From Trachythela sp. YZ-2020 (taxonomy: Eukaryota > Cnidaria > Anthozoa > Malacalcyonacea > Clavulariidae), in the NCBI GenBank assembly GCA_016169945.1, contig JADLSH010000377.1, positions 1,364,001-1,428,000 of the forward strand: 64,000 nt of DNA, read 5' to 3'. This document shows, piece after piece, positions 1 through 11,668 of this stretch; the stretch's first letter is position 1, and every line of letters starts with the position of its first letter. The position numbers were made by a program, and so were the translations under genes. The notes beneath the pieces are model-generated. The model worked only from the letters and a program-made list of their open reading frames with translations, ran no database searches and was not told the origin of the DNA.

Positions 1-765
1 TTATAACTCGTGTATAGCCAGACTACTATAAATTACACTATCAAATGCATCGAATTGCCAGTGAAAATACATCGATCACGGGAACCACTTAGACGGAAAT
101 GAATGCTGGCAAAATTTATGTACAAATATTGCTTCTTCGGTCGCTTTTATTATCGAAGTCCACAACCATGGCATATTTAAGTAAAGTAGGTTAAAATTTG
201 ATATTTTTATCCACTCCAATGTAGTTTATAGTAATTTTTGGTTGCCGTATTAGGGCAATGTGCGTATGTCCGTCCGCATGTCCGTTGTCCCAAATTTCTG
301 GTAATGTACTAATTTAATGATAGCTGCTGTCCACACTATTCTCAGCGGTATCGCCACGTATTTAAGTGAGAATCCGATTAACGTTAATTATTAATCCGAT
401 TTTCTAACAGTACTTGAATTTCTTTGGTCCTTAGCTGCATGCCGCATTTTTGAAACTGCAAAGGCGACTACACCTAGAAACTATTGTTCACGTTTAGGTA
501 CCAATGTCCACAATAATGCAAATTCGCTTAATTACTGTTTTAATATATTCAACAAATTCTTCTGGCTTAATGAAAATAGCACAGGTGAAGTGATCCCAAT
601 AAGTTCCCAGCTTGGTCTGCCCACAATAATTTGTAATATCCCTTGTGAAATAGTTTCTGGTCTCTGTAACAATCTCAATTCACAATATCCATTGCGGCTC
701 ACGGGTGGTGTAAGGCAGTCAGGTTTTACCCGTTGCGTCAAAATGGTCATGTGCACACTTCCCTT
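1..765. other. Intergenic or intronic, nothing recognised
   Basis: AT-rich sequence without a convincing reading frame, RNA gene or repeat boundary. The minus-strand open frame that runs in from the neighbouring minisatellite is best explained by the repeat periodicity and not by coding. Confidence 0.5.
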
Positions 766-1112
766 GGTATAAAGCCAAGTTAACAGTTTCGTCGGGCATA
801 TTTTCATTTTGCTTCGAAGGCAGGTTAGCAGTTTGACCATGAATATTTTCCTTTTGCTATGAAGGCAAGTAAACAGTTTGGTCCTGCATATTTTCTCTTG
901 GTATAAAGGCAGGTAAACAGCAGTTAGACCATGCACATTTTTCACGTTGCTATGAAGGCAGGTTAACAGTTTGGTCCTGCATATTTTCTCCTGGGTCTAA
1001 TGACAGATTAACAGACTTCGGTCCTCCAAAATCATTGTTCCTTTGCTACGAAGGCAGGTAACAGTGTGGTTCGGCATATTTGGCTTTGGTAAAAGGCAGG
1101 TAAACATCTTGG
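766..1112. repeat. Degenerate minisatellite, about 46-bp unit
   Basis: About seven imperfect units recur with a core like GAAGGCAGGTAAACAG followed by TTTGGTCCTGCATATTTTC. Core positions are near 815, 861, 905, 954, 999, 1050 and 1092, so the spacing varies from 42 to 51 bp. The units open a 137-residue minus-strand frame (532-945) of near-repetitive peptide, which I regard as a by-product. Nothing in the flanks suggests a function. Confidence 0.75.
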
Positions 1113-2250
1113 TCATTGCCCCTTTTTTACGCTGATCAGCCGATTTCCCGATGACAGTTTTTATAACCGACTAAACCTTATTCGGATTCACGTGTAACTA
1201 TTATTCTTGCCTCTGCCTTTACGCGTTTGCATGCCATATATACAAGAGCAGTATTATATTTTTAACTCTGTTGACCTGTTATTCATCCATTACCATTTTT
1301 TGCTATCTAAACTGTTTTTTATAGTATATTTTCTTGTATAGATACCCTTTGTATGGTTCTTGGAGGATAATGAAATATTCTATTGATTCAAGGAGATGAT
1401 CGAGAGCTCATTTTAGCATCATTCACAGGACTGACTTTTAAATGATTACCTTATTTAACTATGATTTAAGTATTGAGTATGTGTATTGAGTGTGAATGTA
1501 GGAATGCAAGAATGGGTATTGAGAGTGGGTGATCGTTTTGAAGAATGGGTATTAAGTATGGGTGTTACAGGTAGGAATGTTGGCCAGTCCAAATCCGATT
1601 AACTTAGATCATTCACTGTGCAACCGAGAACGAGTGCACCCCGTTGGCTAGCGTGTTCCCGCTTGCTTTATTACTTGTTTCCTCAATTCTTCACCTTTCA
1701 GAAGTTGGGCATCAGTATATAACCCCCCCCCCCCCCTTACCGACTGCACGTGATTCCACATGTTTATTCCTCTTTCCTCTTTACTGAGCTCAACTGTCGA
1801 ACCACCCATTCTTACTTAAAGGAGTGGGGGGGGGGACGTCCACTTCAAATAACTTACATTCACATAAAATTCACTGAATGTTAGAGGCACCGGGTTATTT
1901 GGGGCAAATACACCCATCAATACAAGTCGTCACTTTTCACTTTGCTGTGATGTTATTTTTTATGATTCGTATAAATTGTAATTATTTAGTGCAAATTGTT
2001 CGTGTATTTTGAGCAATTGAAAAATAAATTATTCATTCAAATATTAAAGATATATTCCAACACTCGGTCGAGAATGAGCTGCCTGCGGGTTAAGGTGGCT
2101 CCCTATGGTTTTATGTTCGGGGGTTACGTTCTTCGGATATGTAGCGGGAATTTAGGTATCACGTGTACCTCGCGGGACTTATTAATCTCGTATGTTAATA
2201 ATTTCGGCTTTGTTGCCTTGGCAACTTTCAGCCTTTTCTCCCTTTCAGCC
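1113..2250. other. Non-coding stretch with homopolymer runs
   Basis: Holds a run of about 16 C near 1,719 and a G run near 1,827, plus short GTATTGAG-type local repeats around 1,460-1,560. No gene or transposon terminus could be recognised. Confidence 0.5.
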
Positions 2251-2254
2251 CTGG

Positions 2255-2890
2255 CTCAACCTCTTGCCCTACCCCTGACCCTCCACCCTTCCCCTATTGC
2301 CAGAAGTACCGCCCCTTCCCCTATATGGGGATCGGGCCTTTCCACCGCTATTGTATCACTATCCCCCCAATTCGGATCCTCCTCTTCTACTTCAGAGTCA
2401 TCATGATCTTCTTCATCAGCAGCTTTTTTATGACTATAAAAAAAATAAATATTATATATAATGCATAAATTAATTTTTAAATGCGCACGTATGTTACGTG
2501 CGCAGCGTCATGCTCACACATTTTGAGATAGATTCAAACTCTAGCTTGATTTTTGTGGCAATATATGATAGAACTCATATATTATGTTATATAGGTTATG
2601 TTTATATTTGTTATATTTCAAACTAGATCTTAGATTATAGACCAAATTAATTATCATGGCCAGTGTTAGTCAAACTTCACGTTTGCGTCGAATGTAAATT
2701 CGAGTCGATCGACCATGACATGACAACATTTGTTCGCTAGAAACATATAAATACTTGCATTGGGTCGCTATCAGATACTCCAAAACGTCGGTCCAAGTTT
2801 TCTTCTTCATCTGTTGATATTCCACCACCGTCGAAATCAAAGTTTTCATCTTCTAATAATCGTAAAACTTCATCAAACTGTATAGCCATT
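2255..2890 (-). pseudogene. Possible N-terminal remnant of a piggyBac-like transposase
   Basis: On the minus strand a frame starting at about 2,888 encodes MAIQFDEVLRLLEDENFDFD and then an acidic stretch ending in VSDSDP, followed by a possible GT donor near 2,745. A second acidic block (DDSEVEEEDPNW, about 2,330-2,425) follows a possible acceptor. PiggyBac transposases often begin with short acidic, Asp/Ser/Glu-rich low-complexity exons, and this pattern fits. No catalytic domain follows: downstream minus-strand sequence decays quickly. The assignment rests on composition and recall of similar N-termini, so it is tentative. An unrelated acidic host exon is the alternative. Confidence 0.3.
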
Positions 2891-2937
2891 TTGAAGATTT
2901 TCGATCCACAAGACTGGCAACGTGGCTGTTGGTGCAC

Positions 2938-3409
2938 ACGTCACTGACATCATGCGGAATCCAAAGATTGAGCCCAAAGATTGCTGGTCGATTCTGATCG
3001 CGTCACGACGCACGCGAAAATCCCGAAAATGCCCATAAAAGTTGCTGTGTGTTTCGTAATCTTAGGATATTTTGGATATAACGAGATTTCAATAAGAGGA
3101 TTCTAATGGTTGCATTGCTGTCTCGATAGCTTTCAATTGAGCGAAGATATAGCCCTACGAAGTTCACGATATGTTTGTTGTGATCAACATCTTGTACGTT
3201 TTTAAAAAAATACAGATTTTAAGGATTTAAAAGACGATCAATTGCTTCAGTTGCATCGTCAACAAACAAAATTAGATCTGATAGGAGATTTTGAAGCAGC
3301 GGATCTAACAGTGTATTTTAATCTACATTGCATGTACCAAACCGAAGATATGTCCCTGCGAAATCATAAATCAAAGGAGTCATACTTTAATAGCACCGGT
3401 CGGGAAAGG
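2938..3409. other. Unassigned stretch with a small open frame
   Basis: A 62-codon plus-strand frame (3,242-3,430) runs to the start of duplicated segment A but has no recognised motif. No other signal was seen. Confidence 0.35.
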
Positions 3410-3596
3410 GTTTTAGATAGCATGAATTAAATGTTTTTGACACCATACAGTCATAGAAAGAGGAATTTCTGGTATGATATTTTCTTAATATATGAATATT
3501 TAGTGCGGATATTGCGTTTCAAAGGCAAATGGATATTATATTCGAGTCACAAGTTTCAAACGATGAAATTGTCAAAGATTTCCTACATGTCCGGCA

Positions 3597-4086
3597 ACGA
3601 ATAATATACCATGATAACTTTAAAGGAGTTTAGAAAGAAACTATATGACTACTATAAAGTAGCACTAGATAAATATGATATTGACGATCCGCGAACATAT
3701 GGAAATCGGTTTGCATCAAGTGCGACCAAGCTCGAGACCTGACAAGACGGATAACTTGTTGTTTTTAGTTTTAGAGTCTTAAAGTTCAGTGGTGCATAAT
3801 TTTGCACTTTGCTATTTGTAGGGCCGATTTAGGTTTTGCTGAAGGCACACGTTTGAGAGGATTCATCTAAATTTAGTCAGTCTCTGGGAATCTGGAAGCG
3901 GTCGTGTCGGTCGCAATGTGTAGAAGTAACTTTTATAGTTTAATATGTGTTTTTATATTTGTCTAAATTAAGGGATCGCAGTAATTGGCGTAAGCTGTTG
4001 CGATTGCCCTGCCAGATGTTTCTGTCAATTGTTTGTGCTAACTTTGTTTGTATATGGCAAAGCTAATATAATATAATAATAATAAT
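3597..4086 (+). mobile_element. 3' end of a non-LTR retrotransposon, inserted in duplicate copy A
   Basis: The segment is absent from the equivalent place in copy B (near 9,600). It opens with the C-terminal tail of a reverse-transcriptase ORF, starting ITLKEFRKKLYDYYKVALD and ending FASSATKLET-stop near 3,741. A 3' UTR of about 340 bp follows, ending in a microsatellite-like (TAA)n tail at 4,060-4,090. A terminal RT peptide, short 3' UTR and simple-repeat tail is typical of 5'-truncated CR1/RTE-like copies. No target-site duplication was found with confidence. Confidence 0.65.
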
Positions 4087-5153
4087 ATTCCAACAGTTAG
4101 TAATGATGAAGAAATATAGTTTGCAGAACAGGGAATTGTTGGATATTAGCTAACCATAGAGAGAGCTATTAATGCTCTCAAATCAATGGCTAATGGATAC
4201 ACAACTTTGAATTGTGTTGATGGTTTTCATATTAGTTTAGCAGACTGCCATTCTTGTGTTAATTCCTGAGTGTGATTGAAGTATTACTGATTGTTTTTGT
4301 GCATTTTTTTACTAGCAGTAGACATCAGAAAAATGCATAATTTCTAACAACCGTTCATTATTGGGCATGTACATTTTAGAACTGAGTGAAAAGAAGAGTA
4401 AAAAGAGGTGCTGCATTGATTGACAGTTTGGCAATAAAGTACAGTCCTGTCACACTGGATACTGTTGGATTGAGGCATACGTAATAACCAGTCAAAGTAC
4501 TCATATTGACTTACATAAGGAATAAAAAGCATAAGGAATGTTTGACTTTTCAGGAGAAACTATGATAAATTCAGGACAGCTCATGTTTAATGCATAGAAA
4601 ACATTTCCCTTGTTGATTTTATATAGCTGTAGCTGTCGGAGCAAAAAAATAGATTATTACTAGGAATTAATGAACTCAACCCCTGAATGTTTTTGTACCA
4701 TACCCGGAATGATATGTTGCCTGAGTTACCACTTTGACCACTATATAAATGCAAAACATGTATTTTTATTAATTTATTAAATAATTTTGCCATAAAACAG
4801 CAATGAGATAAATTACAACAATATCAGAATTTTACAATATACCAATTATACAATTAATTTGCATAAACAATGATATTTTTGTGCTTTTGAAGAGTTATAC
4901 GACAAATATACGTATTGAGACGCTTAACATTTAAACATAAAGAAATTACTAGAGCAGGTTATTAGAAAACAAATTACAGTATACTTTAAATTTACTAATT
5001 GGTGATAAAGTGGGCTTCATTTACGGCCACAGCAAGAATATGTCGCTGATATATTGACGAACTGACCATCTCACGCCATTAATAATTTGGAAGCATAGAT
5101 TCCGGGGACAAATACACAATGTTTATTTCACATTTTAATATCATCTCCAATTA

Positions 5154-5497
5154 TCAACATTGCCTTCCTTCCCGATAAATTAGGCATTTATGCCTCTTTG
5201 CTTTAAATATTTTACTTGATATTTCATCAAGAACATTAGCAAAGAAAAATAACCAGCACAACTGCAGTTCGTGTTCGTCTAGCCGTGCCATTTCTTCCAC
5301 AGTCATGATAGGTGCAAGCTGATAGATTACGAAATTTCCATAGCCAGTAGCAAGACTTACAAGCGCATCTTTCCCAGAAATCAAATGAACAATGCCCGCT
5401 TTTGTTCTGGTTTTAACTCCGTCAAACCAAGCTTCTGCGAAACAGCCTTTACACTTGTTTCGAATATTTTTTCGAAACTATCAAATTGCAACTCCAT
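5154..5497 (-). pseudogene. RecQ-like helicase N-terminal remnant, copy A
   Basis: From ATG at 5,497 the minus strand reads MELQFDSFEKIFETSVKAV, then LKPEQKRAL (the Q-motif region of RecQ-type helicases). After a one-base frame break near 5,390 comes GKDALVSLATGYGNFVIYQ. In active RecQ enzymes the Walker A loop is PTGYGKS. Here the lysine needed for ATP binding is Asn and the preceding Pro is Ala. Downstream the frame is degraded. RecQ enzymes unwind DNA with ATP hydrolysis, and this copy cannot. It lies just upstream, in minus-strand order, of nothing that continues the domain, so it is a truncated pseudogene or retro-copy fragment. The second copy is at 11,949-12,297. Confidence 0.7.
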
Positions 5498-6040
5498 GGT
5501 GAAAACAAAAGCGCTTTACCTATTTACATATTTTACGACCAATTAGAAACGTTCATTTATCTTAGCAGGCAAGTAGCCAATCAAATTTGACTTTCAATAT
5601 TCGAAAATCTTTTGACCTCATCGGACGGTATTAACGCGCAACAGCGGGAGGACGCCTGACATTTCAGGCTAATCCTTCGCACAAATTTGATTTAATTCCT
5701 TGAAATTGAAGTTTGCTAGAGGCGGGTTATAACCCGCTTATGCAATGGTATAAAGGATCTAAAGTCCATCGCCATAACCACTCTCCAGTTCTGGCGTTTC
5801 TTTTACGTATGAAAATCATAGATATATATTTGCTATGATTGTCAAATTGTATACTAATGATTTGAAAATTTACAAACCCTCAAATTTTCACTTTGCTCAA
5901 ACATGTGGAGCATTTTTTATTTAATTTACCATATGCCATTGCATAGAAACGTATGCGTGCTACAAACTACTCCACCTAGCACGCCCTCATGCGCACTCAC
6001 AGCATCATCGTCGACACCCACAATTATTTCCATATAGTGT
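5498..6040. other. Duplicated non-coding flank
   Basis: Sequence shared with copy B (12,298-12,880). Two CCAAT/ATTGG-like boxes lie shortly upstream of the RecQ-like ATG, but no promoter can be demonstrated. Confidence 0.4.
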
Positions 6041-6125
6041 TAATGCCACAAAACCATTACAACAACTACAACAAAAACAATTACTACCACTATAACTACA
6101 GCGACAACAAGAAGTCAACAACTAC
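6040..6125. repeat. AC-rich trinucleotide-like low-complexity tract
   Basis: Irregular ACAACTACAACA runs about 60 bp from the EGF exon. The equivalent tract is present in copy B at 12,885-12,965, so it predates the duplication. Confidence 0.7.
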
Positions 6126-6183
6126 AAATAAACACCAAGGAACGAAACCTTCCAGGCATGCAGTGTCTAAAATTCACAAATAC

Positions 6184-6309
6184 CTGCGCAATTCTTCCCA
6201 TTTCCTGAATAACCAGTGCGACAGGTACAGTTGTAGGAACCATTGGTATTGGTGCACTCTGCATTGATATTACATTCATTGGCAGATCCCCCGGCACATT
6301 CGTCAATGT
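6184..6309 (-). CDS. cbEGF exon E1 (type 1 of a pair)
   Basis: A 126-bp exon encoding one complete calcium-binding EGF domain. It starts [20 protein letters not shown] (first Asp split by the phase-1 intron), has six cysteines and ends GYSGNGKNCAG. The D-I-D-E start binds calcium in fibrillin-like proteins. [10 protein letters not shown] fits the Asp/Asn hydroxylation consensus Cx[DN]x4[FY]xC. Acceptor TTTTAG lies at 6,310 upward and donor GTATTTG at 6,183 downward. Such domains occur in tandem in secreted or cell-surface proteins. E1 pairs with E2 across a 104-bp intron and is the duplicate of E5. Confidence 0.85.
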
Positions 6310-6413
6310 CTAAAATATTAATTATTTGCAAAAATGGTTGAAATTTTAACTATGTAGTGATTGATTTAATATTGGTATGTATGTTGGAATACAAAGAAAG
6401 ATATTTTATATAC

Positions 6414-6539
6414 CTGTGCAATTCTTTCCATTTCCTGAATATCCATTGCTGCAATTACAGTGATAGGAGCCTTTGGTGTTGGTGCAGTTTGCGTTGGAAT
6501 CACATTCATTAGCAGATTCATCAAAACACTCATCAATAT
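6414..6539 (-). CDS. cbEGF exon E2 (type 2 of a pair)
   Basis: A 126-bp exon with phase-1 boundaries encoding one EGF domain that starts DIDECFDESANECDSNANCT and ends SGNGKNCTG, with all six cysteines. The CFDES signature distinguishes type 2 exons from the CAGGS type. Acceptor CTATCAG and donor GTATATAA are intact. It joins in frame to E1 (6,184-6,309) on the same strand and duplicates E6. Confidence 0.85.
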
Positions 6540-6540
6540 C

Positions 6541-7078
6541 TGATAGAGTTAAAGATGATGAAAATTAATACAAATAAAATACGCTTGCAATTTTACAATG
6601 TATATCTAAAATATTAAATAAATCTAAACATATTGGCAAACGCTCTGGCTAAGATCCTAGCCATGGCATAAATTTATACACAACTCGATAAAGTAATGAA
6701 TCACCAACAGTCCACAAGTTTCCTCGTTGAAAACATCAACCTGTCTGGCTTACAAGAATGTCTGCTCGCTAAATCTCTCGTACTCAAATTCCGTAAACCA
6801 AATAATATTCAGGATTTCTCCCTAGTTATTCCATGACATTAAACCTAGCTACTTTTTCTGAGTAATGTGGATAGAATAGCTTGTGTGTTATATAGCTTGA
6901 TTTAACAAGTATGAAATAAAATTTTCATTTTAAAGGTGTTATTTAGACGGTTCAGTAGGATAGGCTGAAAATAAATTATCCACATTCTTACATATTCACG
7001 GTTGGATGTATTGTGTGGTAAAGTAGCCAGTGAAAATATAATACTATTCCAACTGACACTCTATAACATTTTCAAATA
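6541..7078 (-). other. Intron of the EGF gene
   Basis: Non-coding sequence between two EGF exon pairs. The part next to E2 resembles the equivalent intron beside E11 (20,122-20,215), so introns were copied along with exons. Confidence 0.6.
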
Positions 7079-7079
7079 C

Positions 7080-7205
7080 CTGTGCAAATTTTCCCATTTC
7101 CTGAAAATGTATTTCGACAGGTACAGTTGTATGAACCATTGGTGTTGGTACATTTTGCATTGGTATGACATTTATTGGTAGATCCCTCGACACATTCGTC
7201 AATGT
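7080..7205 (-). CDS. cbEGF exon E3 (type 1)
   Basis: A 126-bp phase-1 exon encoding DIDECVEGSTNKCHTNAKCT, then a CRNTFSGNGKICTG end with six cysteines. It is more diverged from E1/E5 (GYSGNG becomes TFSGNG). Its downstream flank resembles that of decayed exon E10, which suggests a distinct lineage of type 1 exons. Splice sites AG and GT are present. Confidence 0.8.
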
Positions 7206-7303
7206 CTAAATATTAATTATATGTAAAATATTTGAAGTTTTAACTATGCAGTGATTTATTCAATATTAGTATATATTTTGGAATGCAAAGATATTCTGTA
7301 TAC

Positions 7304-7429
7304 ATGTTGAATTCTTTTCATTTCCTGAATATTCATGGCTGCAATTACAGTAATAGGAGCCATTTGTGTTGGTGCAGTTTGCGTTGGAGTCACATTCATT
7401 AGCAGATTCATCAAAACACTCATCAATAT
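7304..7429 (-). CDS. cbEGF exon E4 with a lost sixth cysteine
   Basis: A 126-bp type 2 exon encoding DIDECFDESANECDSNANCT, then CSHEYSGNEKNST. The sixth cysteine found in E2, E6 and E11 (GKNCT or similar) is Ser, and the G of the last loop is Glu. The exon's last base is T instead of G, so the donor reads AT/GTATAC, which is weaker. The reading frame is open, but loss of a disulfide partner should destabilise the fold. The exon may be decaying or a non-functional copy. Confidence 0.75.
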
Positions 7430-7469
7430 CTGATGGAGTAAAAGATGAGGGAATCTGCGGGCATTTTAA

Positions 7470-8319
7470 CAAGTAATGAGCTACCGTTTTACAACCGAGA
7501 TCACAAACACAATATGATGTTGAGCTACAATTAATTTTGAATAAATGATAATTCAGTGCGCATCAATTGAGACGCAAACGTGTATGTAATATAGAAGTAT
7601 ATCTCTCAATAGAATAAGCAAATAACAATAATTATCAGATGAAATATCAAAAACCTTTAAAATAGCGTTTTTAAATGAAATTATTGATGGCAATCTACGA
7701 ACTGAATGATCAACAGAATTCCATAACATTGTAACCGAAGGGAAAAAGTACCTTTTAAACCTTGCAGTTCTAACAAGTAATAGCGAAATATTTTATTCCT
7801 GTTATAAAATAAACCAGACTTTTGTTTTACTTGTCTGAGGTAATAGATTGGACAGATCATTTGGAAAAAAATATTAACGATTTTAAAAAATAAAACAAAT
7901 TTGTGAACAAGAAGTTTGTTTTTATATCTTCCCAAGTAAGATCCTCCATAACCCACACTCTACTAGTTTCCCTCATAGCACCTGTGACCACCAAGGCTGA
8001 CCGATATTGTACATGCGCAATTAGATCGCTTTCGCCGTCAGAACACCCATCGAAGAGAACATGAGCATATTCCATCAAAGGTCTTGTAAGATTTTTGTAT
8101 AAGTTTGACAAAGTTTTCCTATCTACTTTAAAGTTTAGACCTTTGAAAAGATTTAATCTTTTGGAAGCGTTCTCGTAAATATTAACAACATGCTCTGTCC
8201 AAGTGAGATTTGACGAAAAGGTAACTTCCTAGGTCTTTATGATTACAAACTACTTCAATTACTTCATTGTCGAACAATAGGGGTGGATAGCTTTTCTCGG
8301 CTATTGACTTTAGTGAGTT
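7470..8319 (-). mobile_element. Non-LTR retrotransposon RT C-terminal fragment
   Basis: Read on the minus strand, the sequence encodes the C-terminal third of a non-LTR reverse-transcriptase ORF with several frame breaks: LFDNEVIEVVCNHKDLG, then SKRLNLFKGLNFKVDRKTL, then NLTRPLMEYAHVLFDGCSDG and YRSALVVTGAMRETSRVWVM. A later WNSVDHSVRRLP-like block is typical of the thumb and carboxy region. A 3' UTR runs to about 7,470, ending against the intron of E4. The copy is 5'-truncated and cannot be active. The clade (RTE or CR1-like) is not resolved. Confidence 0.7.
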
Positions 8320-8530
8320 AAAGTCCTCTAAAAAATTCATTTATCTTAATTTGGAGTCTTAATATTTGTCTGAATTATGTCCCGACTCCAGAGTTCAATT
8401 TTGAAAAAGTTTTCATTTATATTTTTCTCATTTTAGACTCGCGCATGAATGCGTATAACTTTAAAAATCGTCCCGTCCAGTCCATCACAAAACAAAATTG
8501 GGGACGACTTTGCATTCCGCAATGTTTCAG
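8320..8530 (+). repeat. Partial copy of dispersed repeat DR1
   Basis: Shares AAAGTCCTCTAAAAAA, ATTTATCTT, TATGTCCCG, the CTCGCGCATG...GCGTATAACTT block and GACTTTGCATTCCGC with DR1 copies at 14,620-15,227, 41,440-42,082 and 51,010-51,652. It stops before the GC-rich terminal hairpin. Confidence 0.65.
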
Positions 8531-9412
8531 AATTTCAATATATTGTTGTTGTAGATAGGTGCTTAATTGAGATCTTAGCCCTTTTGCTTGCGCCTGTGGG
8601 TGTGGCCTTTTATTACGTTATTTTCCACAAAAGTCTAATACCCCATATTTTTCAGGGGTGGGGAGACTGGTGACCACAATAATCAGGTCAAGTGCTAGTC
8701 AGACATTGTTAATAATTTGGTATTTTTTTATGCATGAGCAAATATTTAGAAAATGCTATCTCTATTAATGTTTTATTACTTTTACAAGACAATATATGTT
8801 ATTGTTTCGATTCACTATATAGTTCCCTATTAATTCTGATATAGATCTCCTAGTGGGTTGGTGGACAAGGGGTTGCAGCTTTTGGATCTGGCAAAAAAAT
8901 CATGAATATAGGTCGGAGGTGTACCGTACACAGGCATCTACTAATTATGTATTATTATCATTTTGTTAATAGGCATTACTAACAAGACTAATTCCCTCAG
9001 GCTTACTGTATCAAGTAGCAGATGGATGATATTCACTGAGTGAATCACAACATTGTTGAAAACCGGGTATCCGGTAAACCTATCTGATTATATAAGCAAA
9101 TAAAAAATCAAAGATGTGCAAAACAAGGACCTTATTTGATAATTGATAATGGAATTATATGATAATTTCATCATACACGTTTAGTAATTTTGATTAAGCC
9201 ACTTCCATCCTTGCATTAAAAACTATCAAATTTCCATTTAAACAGACCATCCATTAAAAACGGGTTTGTTGACACTTTGTAATTGTGTAGTTTCAGAATG
9301 TACCCATAAACCTAATGCCAATCCATAGATGGCAGGTGGGCATTCCATTGACGAGAAGGATGAATATTTTGTGGGTTTTCCTACTTTATGAAGCGCAAAT
9401 GCAAGCTTCGTA
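8531..9412. other. Intronic or intergenic, no assignable feature
   Basis: AT-rich. A 61-codon minus-strand frame (9,238-9,423) has no recognisable motif. Confidence 0.4.
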
Positions 9413-9618
9413 TTAGATAGCATAAACTAAATGGTTTTGTCACAATACAGTCATAGAAAGAGGGATTTCTGGTATGATATTTTCTTAATATGTGAATATT
9501 TAGTGCGGATATTGCACTTCAAAGGCAAATGGATATTATGTTCGAGCCAGAAGCTTCAAGTGATGAAATTGTCAAAGTTTTCCAACATGTCCGGCAGTAT
9601 CTTCCAACAGTTAGTTTA

Positions 9619-9777
9619 GTCTGGTTCTCATTCGTGCGCGACAGTCGGCGATGCTCTTACAGTGTCATTGTTTTTTATCATTGATGACTAAAATACTTTG
9701 TCTACATCAAATAATTTTCTCCTTCAATGATCAATGACAACGCATCGCCGACCATTGCCGATGAACGAGAACCAGGC
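9619..9777. mobile_element. PIF/Harbinger-like MITE, 159 bp
   Basis: Termini are inverted (GTCTGGTTCTCATTCG at the left, matching GCCTGGTTCTCGTTCATCG read from the right), and the stem extends inward about 45 bp with GTCGGCGATGC. The element is flanked by TTA on both sides (9,616-9,618 and 9,778-9,780), a 3-bp target duplication usual for PIF/Harbinger elements. Copy A has the uninterrupted site near 4,095-4,110. No coding capacity. Confidence 0.8.
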
Positions 9778-10512
9778 TTACTGATGAAAAATAAAGTTTG
9801 CAGAGCAGGAAATTGTTGGATATCAGCTAACCATAGATAGAGCTGTTAATGCTGTCAAATCAATGGCTAATGGATACACAACTTTGAATTGTCTTGATCG
9901 TTTTCATATTGGTTTAGCAGACTGCCATTCTGGTGTTAAATGTCTGGGTGTGAGTGAAGTATTACTGATGGTCTTTTGTGCATTTTTTTACAATCTGTAG
10001 ACATCAGAAAAATGCATAATTTTTAACAACCGTTCTCTCGGGTTTGGTTCATTATTGTGCATGTACATTTTAGAACTGGGTGAAAAGAAGAGTGAAAAGA
10101 GGTTCTATATTGATTGACAGTTTGGCAATAGAGTACAGTCCTGTCACACTGGATACTGTTGGATTGAGGCATACGTAATAACCAGTCAATATACTCATAT
10201 TCAATTGCATAGGAATAAACAGCATAAGGAATGTTTGACTTTTCAGGAGAAACCATGATATATACAGGACTGCTCTTGTTTAATGCATAGAAAATATTTT
10301 CCCTGTTGATTTTATATAGCTGTAGCTGTCAGAGCAAAAAATAGATTATTACTAGGAAGCAATGAACTCAACTCCTGAATGTTTTTGTACCATGCCCGGA
10401 ATGATATATTGCCTGAGTTACCACTTTGACCACTATATAAATGCAAAACATGTATTTTTATTAATTTTATTAAATAATTTTGCCATAAACAGCAATGAGA
10501 TAAAATACAATA

Positions 10513-11668
10513 ATCCCCGAGCCGGCGCGAAGCGCCGTGCGAGGGTACTAATTCCGCTCGGATATTTACACCCGGAAAAACAGGAAAGCAATGGGAAATC
10601 CAAAGTTCATCAAGTTTTGCGGGCGCATGGGTGTGATGGGAGTGATGGGTGGTCATCTCACTAATCTTTGTTAGGAGTGAAATGAGCGAGTTATAAAAAA
10701 ACATGAGTAAGTCATATCAGTAACTCTGAATTATAACTTATAAATAGCTTTTTGGGACTTCAGGAAAAGCTGCGGAACAAATTTATCGTTTATACTTTAT
10801 AAAAAAGGATAAATAGAGATAGATGGTCGAAAAAATATGGCAAGTTTCTTATATTAAATTGTTGATATAGCCGTAAGAATGTTGTTTTATTTACATAGAT
10901 TTTCATTTTTTTACAATTAAATATCCTATATTTTATGCTATCAAAAAGTTCCAACTTAAAAGGAAAGCGAAATCGTTTCACACGAGAGAATTTGTATATT
11001 TTCAACTGATTTCATTTAAAAAACTAATTTATAAGTAAAAGGCAGTTTAGTTTTATAAACTTTTGGCAACGTTTTAGTAAACGGAAGGTTGCATTTAAAC
11101 ATTAATTTGAAGCTTATAGAATGCATAAGAACATACCTACACCATATATCTCAGATTTGTATGGCTAAAACAACTAATATTTTAATTATATTTGTAGTTT
11201 TTGTAACCTGTTGTTTTGTACTCCAGAAAAGAAGTTTATTTTATCGTGTTGCCATGGCTACTGTGCTTCCTCTTCTTGAAACAAAATTTCCATTTTTTAT
11301 TCTTTCAAAATATATTTCCCAAAATAATATTGTTTCCTTCCACTCTTCTTTCCAAACTATTAGAGTAATGATCAAAATTTTAATGGCAAATTTAAAAGGA
11401 AGGAAGCCACAGTGATTACGTCAGGTAAAACATTTCATTTGGCGATAGCCTTTGATTGCGTCGTGAAGAGGGGTGTGAGCCAAGGATCCAATTCTGTTTT
11501 CTATGCCAAAAATTTGTTTTGAACGCAGATATCCGACTCGCCTACAACCTTTGCTGGCTTTGCATGGCAGATTTTTTGATAAAAAAGATTAGCAATAGTA
11601 ATGTTTTGGAATGTAATGTCTGGCAATGTTCAGCTGGGGCGAGGGGTTACTGCAAGCATGTATTTCTA
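10513..11668. mobile_element. 1.16-kb insertion in copy B, starting with a reversed DR1 end
   Basis: Copy A runs continuously across this point (4,820-4,835). The left end is the DR1 terminus in reverse, with the hairpin CCGGCGCGAAGCGCCG and TCCGCTCGGATATTTACACC. The right end reads GGGGCGAGGGGTTACTGC. No transposase is visible and the interior frames (for example 11,089-11,415) carry no known motif. It may be a longer DR1-family member or a composite. Confidence 0.55.

Larger units (their letters stand above)
3410..6540. repeat. Segmental duplication, copy A
   Basis: Sequence from about 3,410 matches 9,413 onward at high identity in the same orientation (shared TTAGATAGCAT at the left edge), and continues through a RecQ-like remnant and the EGF exon pair at 6,184-6,539. 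Copy A carries a 490-bp non-LTR fragment (3,597-4,086) that copy B lacks. It lacks the MITE and the 1.16-kb insertion present in B. The two copies therefore serve as empty-site controls for each other. Confidence 0.85.

Noticed and set aside
532..945. 137-codon minus-strand open frame
   Set aside because: It is a translation of the 46-bp minisatellite and lacks any domain; the peptide repeats with the DNA period.
6115..6306. 63-codon minus-strand frame over EGF exon E1
   Set aside because: A shadow frame of the exon; the true frame gives a six-cysteine EGF domain with splice sites at both ends.
10513..10600. DR1 hairpin as a rho-independent terminator
   Set aside because: The context is an animal genome and the hairpin is the end of a dispersed repeat present in several places, so a bacterial-type terminator is not plausible.
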